A stretch of 64,000 nt of DNA from Plectosphaerella cucumerina (GCA_020746995.1 JAGPXD010000004.1:4774001-4838000); one strand, 5' to 3'. Shown: positions 41,742 through 52,347, counted from the first letter of the stretch. Program-made: numbers and translations. Notes: generated from the sequence alone by a model not told the origin.

Positions 41742-43190
41742 ATGTTCGCCGGTCGCTCGTGGCTGCCCGAATCCCTCCCGGGATGGGCCACCGCCGCCCG
41801 CTACCCGCCTCGATCTTCGCGCCTCACAATGCGCTTCTGGATCATTCTCGGCACCGTCACCTTCCTCATCCTCCTCCTCATCGGCGGCCACCAGACCGGT
41901 CACATTCCCTCGATATCCACCATCACCGGCGGCAAGAAGCATGAAGACCATCCCCCGCCCCCACCACCACCGCCGCCTGAACCCGTGTCTGAGGACGGAA
42001 AGCCGGGCAGGCACTCGGGCGCGCCCGCCGACTACCCCCTTCGTGACGAGGGCGGCCACATCATCTGGGACCCTCCCCGGATGGACGCCCTCGTCCACGG
42101 CACCTACGCCTCCGACGGCCTCGACCGCAAGCCAAACTACGACCTCAAGCCCTTCCCCAACTCTCCCATGGACAACCCCCCGCCGCACGACCCCGAGCAG
42201 AAGCCCTGGCTCGGCGCCGTCATCTGCGCCGCCTGGGACGTCCAGCGTCGCATGCTGATCCGCTACACCTGGATGAAGATGTTCAAGGGCGTCCCCATGC
42301 ACCAGCGCTTCGTCGTCTCCAACCCTGGTCCCGGGTGGACCGCCATCGTCGCCGCCGAGAACCGCACCTTTGGCGACATGATCGTGCTCGATAAGATTCA
42401 AGAAGACGACTTCACTGCCAATACCGTCAAGACCATCGAGTTCTACCGCTGGCTCCGCGACCACAGTCCCGTCAAGTACGCCTTCGTCTCCAAGATGGAC
42501 ACGGACCTCTTCGTCAACGCCCGCGCCTATTACGATCGCAAGCTCCTCCCCCGTCTCGACGGCAGTGCCAAAGACCACTCCCTCCGCGCAAACGTCAACC
42601 ACACCGTCATCGGCCAGTTCTACTACGACGCCCACCACCGCACATCCTTCCCCCACGGCGCAATCTACACCGTCACCTGGGACGTCGTCGAGCTTCTCCC
42701 CACCCTCCAAGACAAGCACCACATCATCGCAGGCGAAGACGTCACCATGGCCTGGCTGCTCATGCTCGGCCACCAACCCCTCAACTTCGTCGTCCTCAAC
42801 ACCACAGAAAAATTCGAGTACGACAGGAAAGACACCCGTCCCGGCGAGAACACCGCCTGGGCCCGCAAGGGCACCGACGTCACCTCCATGTGGCACGCCA
42901 TCTACGGCAAGGACCCTCTCGCCATCCACCAGCTGAAAAAGGACGACGACTGGATGCGCGCCTCCAGCTGCTTCACCAGCGAAGGCATCATCGACATGCC
43001 CACCGACCCCGAGAAGCCCCCCGCCAACGGCGACGACAAGCCGGGCTACCCCCGTCCCTACTTCATGGACATCCCGGAGCACTTCTGGGAGGAGGAGGCC
43101 GATGGGCGGTTGTTGTGTAATGGCATCTGGAGGCTGGAGCCGGGCGTCGACAGACACATGAACCGCAAGGAGGACCGCAAGGAGGAGTAA
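41742..43190 (+). CDS. Type II membrane glycosyltransferase, GT31 (beta-1,3-galactosyltransferase-like)
   Basis: Single exon, 482 residues. A short cytosolic tail precedes one signal-anchor helix (FWIILGTVTFLILLLIGG, about residues 33-50). A proline-rich stem follows with nine consecutive prolines, then a lumenal catalytic domain. Family-like features are RRMLIRYTWMKM (matching the R-x-x-I-R-x-T-W of GT31), FVVSNPG, DMIVLDKIQEDDFTANTVKT, the DXD-type KMDTDLFVN (metal/nucleotide-sugar binding) and GEDVTMAWLL, an acidic motif near the acceptor site. Expected location is the Golgi, adding galactose or a related sugar to glycans. Upstream in-frame sequence lacks a membrane-protein pattern, so the ATG at 41742 was chosen. 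Donor and acceptor sugars are unknown. Confidence 0.85.
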   Translation: MFAGRSWLPESLPGWATAARYPPRSSRLTMRFWIILGTVTFLILLLIGGHQTGHIPSISTITGGKKHEDHPPPPPPPPPEPVSEDGKPGRHSGAPADYPLRDEGGHIIWDPPRMDALVHGTYASDGLDRKPNYDLKPFPNSPMDNPPPHDPEQKPWLGAVICAAWDVQRRMLIRYTWMKMFKGVPMHQRFVVSNPGPGWTAIVAAENRTFGDMIVLDKIQEDDFTANTVKTIEFYRWLRDHSPVKYAFVSKMDTDLFVNARAYYDRKLLPRLDGSAKDHSLRANVNHTVIGQFYYDAHHRTSFPHGAIYTVTWDVVELLPTLQDKHHIIAGEDVTMAWLLMLGHQPLNFVVLNTTEKFEYDRKDTRPGENTAWARKGTDVTSMWHAIYGKDPLAIHQLKKDDDWMRASSCFTSEGIIDMPTDPEKPPANGDDKPGYPRPYFMDIPEHFWEEEADGRLLCNGIWRLEPGVDRHMNRKEDRKEE

Positions 43191-43497
43191 TGGCCGGAAG
43201 GCGACCGTGTTTTTGATGCATACAAGGCTTGGGCTTAAGATAGCAGGGCGTCTGGGTGTTTTCGTGCCGTTAGAGGGGCACTGGCTTTTAATAGAGTGGC
43301 AAGGTGTCTTGCTTTTTGGATTGAAACTTGGGGGCGTGTCTTCCTGATTGTCAGAGGCAGGAGTGAAGCCGGATGACCTGATCGTCAGGAGCAGAAGTTG
43401 AGCCAGGCTGCCTGATCGTCAGAGACGGTAATAGATCCGAGCTTGCGTGAAAGACAAGCAGCCAAGATTGATTGCGTTTTGATGTAACTACCTGGAG
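43191..43497. other. Convergent intergenic region with short tandem repeat
   Basis: 307 bp between the GT31 gene and the second F-box-like gene, containing the 34-bp triple repeat listed separately. Confidence 0.4.
43343..43445. repeat. Three degenerate 34-bp tandem units
   Basis: Units start with CCTGATYGTCAG at 43343, 43377 and 43411. Conservation falls towards the end of each unit. It lies in the 3' region of the GT31 gene. Confidence 0.7.
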
Positions 43498-45081
43498 TTA
43501 CATCTTTGCAACCCGACTCTTTCGCGGGGGCCCCCCTGCACTCTTGTAGGAAAACTGATCTTCAAAATGAAGCTGTGTCCTCGACTCGGGAAGCAAGATG
43601 AGTTCCGGGTTTCTCGACAACCTCGATATGTCCTCAAAGCTTGAGAAAGACGCCTCCTCGAACTCCAACCTCTTCACAACCAGGTTGTCAGTTTTTTCGG
43701 GGAATCGCAACATAATGTTCGTGCGAATAACGTTGAACACCTGTTGGAGACCCGGCCCGGCGAGCAAACTGCTGTACCATTCAATCATTGGCCGCCGGTC
43801 GTCGGTATAGGAGAAGCGCAGAAACAGGCGCTCATATCCCATGGCGCACCAAACTTCCATGCTCTCCAGCAATGGCATCCCGAGGAATGCCAGATTCGCG
43901 GCACCAGCTGTAATTCCAAGCATATACTCTTGGTCCATGAATCTCCAGACGCGAGACGCAAAGACAAAATGTTTGAGCCTGGTCCACGGGATAAGATGCT
44001 GAGATCTAGCGCCGTATGAGAAGAACTCTGAGGGGTCGCCTACGTTAGAGAGGCCGAGAGACTCCAGCCCGGCGAGGGATCTAAACACCCGAGAGCGTAG
44101 CAATGGGCTGCGTTCGTGGTTTATCGGCATGTGGGCCTGTTCAGGAGTACGGAATTTGACAAGAGTGTGATGGTGAAGACTCAGGTGACGGATGCTAACT
44201 GGAAAAGTGCCGTCCATAAGCGAGGCGCACTCTTCGCCAAAGTCGTATTCATGTCTCCAGGTGGGTTGCTGCCATGTCTCCCAGTGGAGTGCACTAATAC
44301 CGGGCAGAGCATTCGTGATCTTGCGTAGGAGATGTGCTGAGATGCGGCGGTAGGAGTGCAGGCTGAGGTGCAGCTTGCTGAAGACCGGTGCAACGGCTAG
44401 GTTCTGGTTGCATGGTGCTGCTTGAGGTGACCAGGATGGGCATCCAGGACACGTGAGAATGGACAGAAGACGTCTTTTTGAGCCCATGAGAGGTGGTTTG
44501 CCGGCGAGCGCGCGCTTCCAGCCGGGGCACTGGTCGTTTGAGCTGGAGACCAGTTGATCTCTGTGGCGCTTGTACAGATCCCCTTCTGCTCCATGGTAGT
44601 AGGCTGGAGAAAGTCGAAAGTCCCGGAAGGTATGTTTGCCATCGCTCAACGAGTACACTCCGATATCCAGCGTGATCCACGGCTGGCGCGACGGGTCCGT
44701 CCATCTGGACGTGATGTTGAAAAGCCTCACCAGTGTGTTGTAGAAAAGAGTCTGATTACTGGAAATCGTGTCGTCATCTTCGGCAGTCTGGCAGACGGAA
44801 CAGTCGTATTCGGGTAGCTTGACACGGAGATAGATCTGCTCCACGGTGTGCTGGCGAGCATTGTTGTTGTCGAGGAATCGCTCCAGATCATCGAGCCGGT
44901 GCTGGTCGACAACGAGGATGCGGAAGTTAACGTGGGAGAAGAAGTGCTGGAACTCGCGGTTCACTAGGGGAAGATTGGATGGCGGGTTCAACGTTGAGGT
45001 CTGGAGTAGACGGACATCGTCATAGATGTGGCCCCGCACAATGTTGCGCAGCTCGTTCGGGAGGTTGTTCCAGCCGGTCAT
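43498..45081 (-). CDS. F-box-like protein, DUF6546-type
   Basis: Single exon, 527 residues. The start MTGWNNLPNELRNIVRGHIY is F-box-like. It is followed by NREFQHFFSHVNFRILVVDQ and LDDLERFL, the layout I associate with the fungal DUF6546 family (W..LP.E.R, VCREWQ-like segment, then a Cys-X2-Cys strand region, here YDCSVCQTAEDDD). The remainder has alternating Leu/Ile strands and helices suggesting degenerate LRRs (SIRHLSLHHHTLVKF, LAGLESLGLSNVGD). The protein is probably an SCF substrate adaptor. The target is unknown. It is not closely similar to the F-box-type gene at 486-2531. Confidence 0.75.
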   Translation of the reverse strand: MTGWNNLPNELRNIVRGHIYDDVRLLQTSTLNPPSNLPLVNREFQHFFSHVNFRILVVDQHRLDDLERFLDNNNARQHTVEQIYLRVKLPEYDCSVCQTAEDDDTISSNQTLFYNTLVRLFNITSRWTDPSRQPWITLDIGVYSLSDGKHTFRDFRLSPAYYHGAEGDLYKRHRDQLVSSSNDQCPGWKRALAGKPPLMGSKRRLLSILTCPGCPSWSPQAAPCNQNLAVAPVFSKLHLSLHSYRRISAHLLRKITNALPGISALHWETWQQPTWRHEYDFGEECASLMDGTFPVSIRHLSLHHHTLVKFRTPEQAHMPINHERSPLLRSRVFRSLAGLESLGLSNVGDPSEFFSYGARSQHLIPWTRLKHFVFASRVWRFMDQEYMLGITAGAANLAFLGMPLLESMEVWCAMGYERLFLRFSYTDDRRPMIEWYSSLLAGPGLQQVFNVIRTNIMLRFPEKTDNLVVKRLEFEEASFSSFEDISRLSRNPELILLPESRTQLHFEDQFSYKSAGGPPRKSRVAKM

Positions 45082-45469
45082 GTTGGACTGCTCGCTTGAG
45101 TGGGAAGAAGATTGGATGAAGGCGTGAGAGTCATGAGAGAGAGCCGACTTTTATTGCTTGAGAAGTCTGAGGTGGCTTCTGGTAAGAACGCCACGGTCTG
45201 ACCGTCGAAAAGAACCGTGAGTCAGAAGGCGACGTCGAGACTGTACGCCACAGCACTCGTGTGCCAGTCAACGCAGGGGGAGAAGGTAGTGTGGGCTTGT
45301 GGCGGGCATTTGGAACAAGCCTGGTGACTGTTTGAAGCCCACAGCATTGGATGCTCAGATGTTCCACGAAGAGCTATCCTACTCTCCCGAAGAGGTTATG
45401 TGCGGCATACGATGGTAATCGGGGTTTCAAGAGTTCATTTCGATACTGATCTGATCCATATCAAACCCT
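45082..45469. other. Intergenic region
   Basis: 388 bp between the stop of the NmrA-like gene and the start of the F-box-like gene, both on the minus strand. It serves as promoter for the latter. Nothing distinctive was seen. Confidence 0.4.
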
Positions 45470-46390
45470 TCACACCTCCGGGTTTTCCACCAAAAACTCC
45501 TCCAGGCTGGTCGTCTTCGTGCCCAGCTTGTCATTGTCAAGGTTCTTCAACGTCCACGTCCCATCAACGGTGTGCAGGTTGTAGTACCACCCAATATACC
45601 CCCACATGTTCTGCGCCGAACCCTGGCGGCGTGCTTCAACCGCGTTGGCTCGCAGCTCCTCGATGGTGCCCTTGACCTGGACATCGACCTTGCGGCCCCT
45701 GACGCGTTCATACTCGGCGGCGAGCTCCCACGATGTGCTGGCCCCGGAGCACACCTCCCAGAAGCCGCCCTTCTCGGCATCCTCGCGCCCAATGATATCG
45801 GCAGCGAACTGGGCCGCATCTCGCTCCGTCGTCCAGTGCCACACTTCGTCTCCCGTGCCCCAGATCTCCATGGCCTTGGCCTGCGGGTCCCAGACGCCGT
45901 GAACCTGAGGCGAGAAGCTGACCCGCCCTGGAACAGAGAAGAAGACCTCGGCGAGAACTCCAGAGAGAATGAAGGTGGGCTTGATGGACGAGGACATCTC
46001 GAGGTGGCGCTTCAGCAGAATGTACGTGTCGTAGCTGTCATGCTGGCCGAGAGCGAGGCCGCGGAAGTCGTAGCACCAAGTCGATGCGATGAAGCGCTTG
46101 ATTCCGGCGCGCTCGGCGGCGCGAATGAGGAGCATGTGGCCCTCGAGGGCGAGCTCGGGGGTGCCGCTGTAGGCGACGATGATGGCGTCGGCGCCCTTGC
46201 AGGCCTCATCGAGGGCCGGCACGTCGTAGTAGGATGAGCTCTGAACAGAGCTGTGAAGCTTGGCCTGGCGGGCAGGGGAGATGGAGGCGAGGTTGCGGGC
46301 GAGGGCGCGAACCTGATGGCCGCGAGAGTGCAGGGCATCGATGAGGTGTTGGCCGATATGGCCGCTAGCGCCAGCGACGAGGACGAGCAT
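45470..46390 (-). CDS. NmrA/isoflavone-reductase-like NAD(P)-binding protein
   Basis: Single exon, 306 residues. The N-terminus LVLVAGASGHIGQHLIDALH is a Rossmann dinucleotide-binding motif of the atypical short-chain dehydrogenase type (GASGHIG), followed by GHQVRALARN. Further features are ADAIIVAYSGTPELALEG, AERAGIKRFIASTWCYDF and a C-terminal substrate region rich in Trp (WGTGDEVWHWTTERDAA). NmrA-like proteins bind or reduce with NADP and act in secondary metabolism or as redox sensors of transcription. The substrate is unknown. The ATG at 46390 was chosen over an upstream in-frame Met because the Rossmann strand begins right after it. No canonical YxxxK catalytic pair is obvious. Confidence 0.8.
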   Translation of the reverse strand: MLVLVAGASGHIGQHLIDALHSRGHQVRALARNLASISPARQAKLHSSVQSSSYYDVPALDEACKGADAIIVAYSGTPELALEGHMLLIRAAERAGIKRFIASTWCYDFRGLALGQHDSYDTYILLKRHLEMSSSIKPTFILSGVLAEVFFSVPGRVSFSPQVHGVWDPQAKAMEIWGTGDEVWHWTTERDAAQFAADIIGREDAEKGGFWEVCSGASTSWELAAEYERVRGRKVDVQVKGTIEELRANAVEARRQGSAQNMWGYIGWYYNLHTVDGTWTLKNLDNDKLGTKTTSLEEFLVENPEV

Positions 46391-47351
46391 TGTGAGTGCG
46401 TAGAAGTGGGAGACTGGGAGGAGGTTGATGAGGTATTCACTCTGGAATAAGTCTTCTGATCTCACGTTGAAAATGGCTTTATAGTCCGGCTGTCGACTTG
46501 GCTGGGGCAGCCTGGCCATGAACCCTTACATGCTCTGGACGTGAAGGTCCGGCTGATCAAGCGTTTATCTGGCTGCCAAGACAGCTCGAACCGTCTTGAA
46601 GTCCGAAGGAATCCAATGGACATTGAAACTGATAATCATGAGCGTGTCATTCCCCGCAATCGACGACGAAAGCCTCCGACTTTGCAGTGTAGTGCATTGT
46701 GCCCAGGGCGCTGCTTTGAAATCAGCTCGCGACCCCACTTACGGTTGGTGCTGGATATGGGACTTTGGTCTTGAGGTTGCCCTGATGGATGGGACGAATA
46801 CGAAGTAGACACCGAGCTGGAACACGCTGTCTTCGGTGTCGATGTCGGCTCGGCGATGGTGGCATCGGAGGGCAGTCGGAGCGGACGCGGCGGACGTCGA
46901 GCGGCATCGCCGAGCGCCGGATGAACGGCATCATCACAGGTTACATCTTGGACACCACAGGGAGTGTGGGTGAAATCTGGGGAGGGCGGCCATCCCTAGT
47001 AAGGCCCTAGGGAACCCCCTGTCCCAAAATAGGGGCTCGGTCTGTCCATCAGCGAGCCCCCAGGCGTCGGCAAGATCACCGAGGGCTGACGTCGCCTGTT
47101 CTTCATAAGGGATAGCGCTGCCTTGGAACGCTGTGCCGATTCCCCATATCAACGGTACCTCCGAGATCCGGCTCGGTCGCCGGCGTCTTTCGACATCCAA
47201 CGTTGCTGTTCAGCCGCCACCGAACCAACGACGGCGTGTCTATTTACAACCTGGCGAGCGACTGAACTTCCGTAAGCGCTTCTAGCATCTTGTCAGTGTT
47301 CTTTGTCTTAAAGCTCGGTATCCCATACTTCCCTCACCCTCTACAACACTC
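46391..47351. other. Divergent promoter region
   Basis: 961 bp between the NmrA-like gene and trans-aconitate methyltransferase. Open frames are composition shadows. No RNA gene was seen. Confidence 0.4.
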
Positions 47352-48248
47352 ATGTCGCACATCACAAGATCCCTTCGCCCGGTCGTACGACAGCATCTCC
47401 GGCCAACCATTTCGCATCAACAACCCCAGATCCGTACCATGTCGGCTTCCGCCCCCCGAGCTGCCGCGGACTGGTCCGCCAAGCAATACGCCAAGTTCCT
47501 CGACGAGCGCACCCGGCCGGCGCGCGACTTGCTCGCCCGTGTGCCCCTTGCCGCGCCCAAGCGCATCATCGATCTCGGCTGCGGCCCCGGCAACTCGACC
47601 GCCGTCCTGGCCGAGCGCTACCCGGACGCGGACCTGTCCGGAGTCGACTCGTCTCCGGATATGATCCGGCAGGCCAAGGAGACCCTCCCGGACGTCCCCT
47701 TTAGCATCGCCGACCTGCAGACGTTCCGCCCTGATGGCCCGGTCGACCTCCTCTACTCTAACGCCGTCTTCCAGTGGCTGCCGGGGCACGATAGGGTTCG
47801 CATCATCACCGAGCTCGTCGCGAGCCTCAACCCCGGCGGTTCCTTGGCCTTCCAGGTCCCCAACAACCTGTCCCAGCCGTCGCACGCCGCCATGAGGGAG
47901 GCGGCCTTTGCCCCCGGCACGTCCTGGGAGGCGACCATGCGCCGTGCCAATCCCGGCCGAGACGAGTTCCAGACCCACGTCGAGCTGTACGACGCCCTGA
48001 GCCCTCTGTGCTCGACCGTTGACATTTGGGAGACAAAGTACTTCCACACCCTGGAAAATCACGAGGCCATCGTCGAATGGGTCAAGGGCACTGGGCTGCG
48101 ACCGTTTGTCGACCCCTTGTCCGACTCGGAGCGGGAGGGGTTCCTTGCGGAGTACCTGGAGAGGCTTAGGGAGGCATACCCCTCGCAGAAGGACGGGAAG
48201 GTCTTGCTGCCGTATCCCCGGCTTTTCGTCGTGGCCACCAAGAGCTAA
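47352..48248 (+). CDS. Trans-aconitate 2-methyltransferase-like SAM-dependent enzyme
   Basis: Single exon, 298 residues. The core starts AADWSAKQYAKFLDERTRPA and contains SAM motif I IIDLGCGPGNST, acidic motif ADLSGVDSSPDMI, and LLYSNAVFQWLPGHDRVRII followed by LNPGGSLAFQVPNNLSQPSH. These are the signatures of Tam, which methylates trans-aconitate (a spontaneous isomer of the TCA intermediate cis-aconitate). The first 29 residues are rich in Arg and free of acidic residues (RSLRPVVRQHLRP), a likely mitochondrial presequence. A second ATG at 47439 starts exactly at the bacterial-type N-terminus, so both mitochondrial and cytosolic forms are possible. The C-terminal LPYPRLFVVATKS closes the family fold. 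Confidence 0.88.
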   Translation: MSHITRSLRPVVRQHLRPTISHQQPQIRTMSASAPRAAADWSAKQYAKFLDERTRPARDLLARVPLAAPKRIIDLGCGPGNSTAVLAERYPDADLSGVDSSPDMIRQAKETLPDVPFSIADLQTFRPDGPVDLLYSNAVFQWLPGHDRVRIITELVASLNPGGSLAFQVPNNLSQPSHAAMREAAFAPGTSWEATMRRANPGRDEFQTHVELYDALSPLCSTVDIWETKYFHTLENHEAIVEWVKGTGLRPFVDPLSDSEREGFLAEYLERLREAYPSQKDGKVLLPYPRLFVVATKS

Positions 48249-48565
48249 GGCCACTACATCCCCGAATAAACACGCCATTCGTACCACAACAACTCACAGA
48301 TCCCAGTGATGTCCGTAAACGTGCACATTATGCGCAGCCAATAAAAGGTGCATCGGTGATGGACCCCTGCGAAATCTCTCATTGGCAGACTCCGGCTTGG
48401 GGGCGGCTATGCAATATGCAGGTGTCTCGTCAGGCTGCGATCTTACCCTCTTTTCCCCTCTTCAACCTCCTGTTCACACAACTTTCACGTCGAGCAGCGA
48501 CTTTGCTTCGAGTTTGCACCTTGTTGTACAGGTCCTCAGGGCTACCTACACCGTGCCTCGCAGCC

Positions 48566-51500
48566 ATGGACCCCATTACGGCGCTTGGTGTCGCGTCAGG
48601 CATCCTGTCCTTCGTCACTTTCAGCACAGCCCTTCTCAAGGTTGGCCATGGCGTCTGCGTCACCTCCAGCGGTCGGAATGAGCAGAACATGACCCGCGAG
48701 GTCGTTGTCGACGAGGCAAAGGCGTTCCTCGACCGTCTCATGCCTGCCGATGACCCCCGTCTCGCGGATGAGGCCGGCCTTTGCCGCCTCGTCGAAGAGT
48801 CTCGCCGAATTGCCAAGGACCTGATGGAAATTCTCGTCAAGATCAAACCCAAGAAGTCGGGCACAGTCGCCAATCTGCGGTCGGCCATCCGGCATGCCCT
48901 GTCGCAGCCAGACATGGACGATCTTGAGAAGAGGCTCGACCAGTGTCGCAGTCAGCTTGGCCTGCACCTGAATTCGGGATACTTGTGAGGTTGACTTGCC
49001 CCAAGCTTGCAGGCAACTTTGAGTACTGACAATCTGCAGCAACGCCCTGAAGAGCTCCCTCGACCGCATTTTCGAACAAGGAAGTCTCAACACGTCTCAG
49101 CTCTCACAGCTGCAGACCAACGTCGACCGTCTGCGCAAGGGCGTTGTGATCGAGTCTCTCGGTGACGAGGCCCAGGATCAATTTCGCCGCCTGTTGGGTA
49201 TCCAGCAGGAATCTGTGGACCGGACGTGTCAGCAAGTGATCTTAAAGGCGCTCAGGTTCCCAGAGATGCGCGGACGGTTTGACGCCTTGGATCCGGCGCA
49301 CAAGAAAACTTTCCGGTGGCTTCTTTCAGATGACGATGACAATAAATCCGGCTCCGACTCAGGTTCCGTAACTTCAGGATCTGGGAGCTCCCGCTCAACA
49401 TCAGATGTTGCGGGGCTAGATGGCGCCGAGCCCGACTTGTTCAGCGCTACATTGGACAGTGAACTGGCCTCGTCTGCCACCCGGCAGACAAATTTCAAGG
49501 AAGACGCCGAAGAGGGCCCAGCCTCGGGGCCCCGGGCAAAAACTTCGGACAACCAAAAAGGACGGGAAACTTCGGAGGCTGATGATGGCAGTTCGAGTCA
49601 TACTGTATCGAACTTGGATAACGACAACTACGGATACTGGGAGATGACACAGATGAGAAAGTCTGCCAGGGACAAGCTTTTAGGCTGGCTCTCCTCCAGC
49701 GATGGAATCTTCCACATCTGCGGCAAGCTGGGCTCCGGCAAGTCGACCTTGATGAAGTACCTATTCGAACACAAGCGCACACGGGCGGAGCTTGAAACAT
49801 GGGCTGGTAAGCACTCTCTGAGAGCGGGCAGTCTCGACTTTTACGTGGAATGCTAAGATGATCAGGTGAAAGCAAACGTCTGGTGTCCGCGAGTTTCTTC
49901 TTTTGGAAGCCCGGCTCCAAGCTTCAACAGTCACTTCCTGGTCTCTACCGTTCGCTCTTGCACGACATCCTCGCAGCCTGCCCGGAACTCATCCCATCTA
50001 CACTACCGACGATGTGGGATAGAGCCACGAAACACCACTTGCACTCACAGGATGAGATCGACATTCTGCATCGGGAGATTCAGGCCGCTTTCGACAAGCT
50101 GATCCGCGACAAGGACCTTTACATTCGTCGTCGGTTCTGTTTCTTTATCGACGGACTCGACGAGTACAAGCAGACGACCCAACAGGACTACAAGTCAGTG
50201 GTTGACATGTTCATCCGTTGGACAACGACCTCTGGGGGCAATGTCAAGCTCTGCGTGTCCAGTCGCGAGTACAATGTTTTCATGAACGCATTTGACGATC
50301 AGCGTCGCCTTCGGGTTCACGACCTAACCCTCTACGACATCCGCAAATATGTGGAAGATCGGCTCGGCCATCTTCCTGACGAAGAGGCCAAGGCCAATCT
50401 TGCACGCGAAATTGCTACCAAGGCGCATGGCATATTCTTCTGGGTCGCTCTGGTTGTTCGATCGATGCGAGAGGCAATGGAGGACGGCATTTCTGCCGTC
50501 GGCCTTGCCGAACTGCTTGATTCTCTTCCCACAGAGCTCGAGGACCTGTTTCATCATATCCTGACCGCCCTGGACAAAGAGAAACTCAGAAAGGCCTCCA
50601 TGACATTTGACATGCTGGACACCGTCAGAAATACTTCATTAATGGGAGGGAACGATTGGTGCCGCTCCCCTCCATTGACGCTGCTTGCGTATTCCTTTCT
50701 CGATCACTACAAGCGGGACAAGACATTCGCGATCCAAGACAACTTCCTAGACAACATCGCGATAGGGGATATGGACCTCAAAGACAGAAAGCAGCTGGCG
50801 GCTAAGCAGCTCAGGGCCATCTGTGGAGGATTGGTCGAGGTTTCGACGGGTTTAGGATACGAGTATCCGCCACGCTTCGACTACACCCATCGCTCCGTTC
50901 CCGAGTATCTCGAGGCCGTACGGAATGGCGAACGAGCAGGACCGTCATTATCCAGCGCGGAATTTGACGCCGGCGATGCCGCTTGCAGCTTGATCTTGGC
51001 ACAATTCAGAGCCGAAGATGCGTCCATGTTCCCACAAACCGAACATGAAGGCTGCTACGCCGGTCTTGCAATCCTACGTCTTGCAGCAGTGGCGACCCCG
51101 GATCAGGAGCCCTATGAGTTTCTTGAATGCCTCGACTCTCTCTCCGTCAAAGCAAAGCTACACGACACGGAACATATCGGAAGGATCAAGATCTTTCTCT
51201 GTTTTCGGTTATGGGCAAATATTGAACAGCGGTCCTTCCCTGGCGACGGTGCTGCCATCTCCACAATGGGAAAGCGATCGTCTTTCAAGGAGGACGAGGA
51301 CGAGGACGAGGACAGCATGGACAGACCTATCTTTGCCGCGATGACCTGGGGGTTCAATAAGTACGTGGTGTGGAAGCTCCTCCACGATTCTGGGATTGCC
51401 GACACCCCTGCCAAGAGCATGGCCCTCTTCTACGTCGCCCTCCTAGCATCCCATCCGCCCTGGGACGCCTTGTTTGAATCAGCGGCGCTCTCTTCCCGGT

Positions 51501-52347
51501 ACTCATCAGGGTTCTTGTCGCGGCTTACCTTACCTTCAGCCGAAGGTGGTGGCTGGGACACGTCGGGCTGCCCTTGGTTCAGTTCATGGCGATACATTCT
51601 TATCGATGTTATCCTCCAAATCTGGAGTACGGCCAACCTAAGATTTCCCATTTGGCGAGGCAGAATGTCCGAGACGCTTGGACAGGCTGTCGAGCACGCT
51701 TTGCGGCGTGGCATCGCGAGTAGTGACTCAGACGTGGAGTTTTTCGTTACGCCGGCGGTGAAGGTATTGAGCGAAGGAAACACCGAATTACGAATCGAAA
51801 AGCTCGCCTTCCGATTTGGAGATGGGTCCGTGATCTCTTGCACGAACCCAAGCGGTGCCAATACTGTTTTTGGCATCATGGCCGGCGGATATAAGGACAA
51901 GGACTTGCTCCAGTGGTGCTCCGAGATCGGGGGGTCAGACATCGCACCTGGGAAGGTGATGCACGTCACGTTCCGCCAGTTGATCCATGCCATGAAACCG
52001 TCAAACGAGGAAACAGTCTTCTCCTTGCTGGATAGGCGGGATGCGTTGGAGGTTGCGGCAGCAGCGGGAGATGTTGGCGGGCCTGAGACGCTTGAGGAGG
52101 CCGCGGCTGTGCTGCCTTTGCCGCTGCTGGCAGCACAAGACTTGTCAACGACCACTGCTGGAAAGGCCCAAAAGAGGAACCGTGGTCTTTGGGATCGGCT
52201 AGACACGGACTTGGCCCTGGCGTTCGGATCAGGTGAGTTTTTGGCGGCCGACTTCCAATGCTACCGCTGGCATACCTAGCTAACGAGTTGATAGGGGTAC
52301 TGGTATCTCTCCTGGTGGCTTCTGTCTGGATGAGGTACTCGGCATGA
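48566..52347 (+). CDS. HeLo-like + NACHT STAND protein (NLR-like), paralogue B
   Basis: Four exons (48566-48984, 49040-49806, 49866-52232, 52295-52347) encode 1201 residues. The HeLo-like N-terminus reads MDPITALGVASGILSFVTFS. An acidic Ser-rich linker of about 130 residues, longer than in paralogue A, precedes NACHT. Walker A GKLGSGKS lies at 368-375, Walker B FCFFIDGLDEY at about 486-496, the CVSSREYNVFMNAF sensor follows, and then GIFFWVALVVRSM. The C-terminus matches paralogue A (RSVPEYLEA; QLIHAMKPSNEETVFSLLDR). A second intron after the Walker A region (phase 1) is absent from paralogue A. The last intron has a GTGAGT donor and a CTAAC branch point and adds VLVSLLVASVWMRYSA, a short hydrophobic tail. 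Without splicing the frame ends at 52279. The function is probably an NLR-type receptor, ligand unknown. Confidence 0.87.

Noticed and set aside
41469..43157. 562-codon open frame antisense to the GT31 gene
   Set aside because: Shadow frame with Val/Gly/Asp bias. The + strand glycosyltransferase explains the sequence.
47334..48287. 317-codon frame antisense to trans-aconitate methyltransferase
   Set aside because: Shadow of a GC-rich + strand gene.
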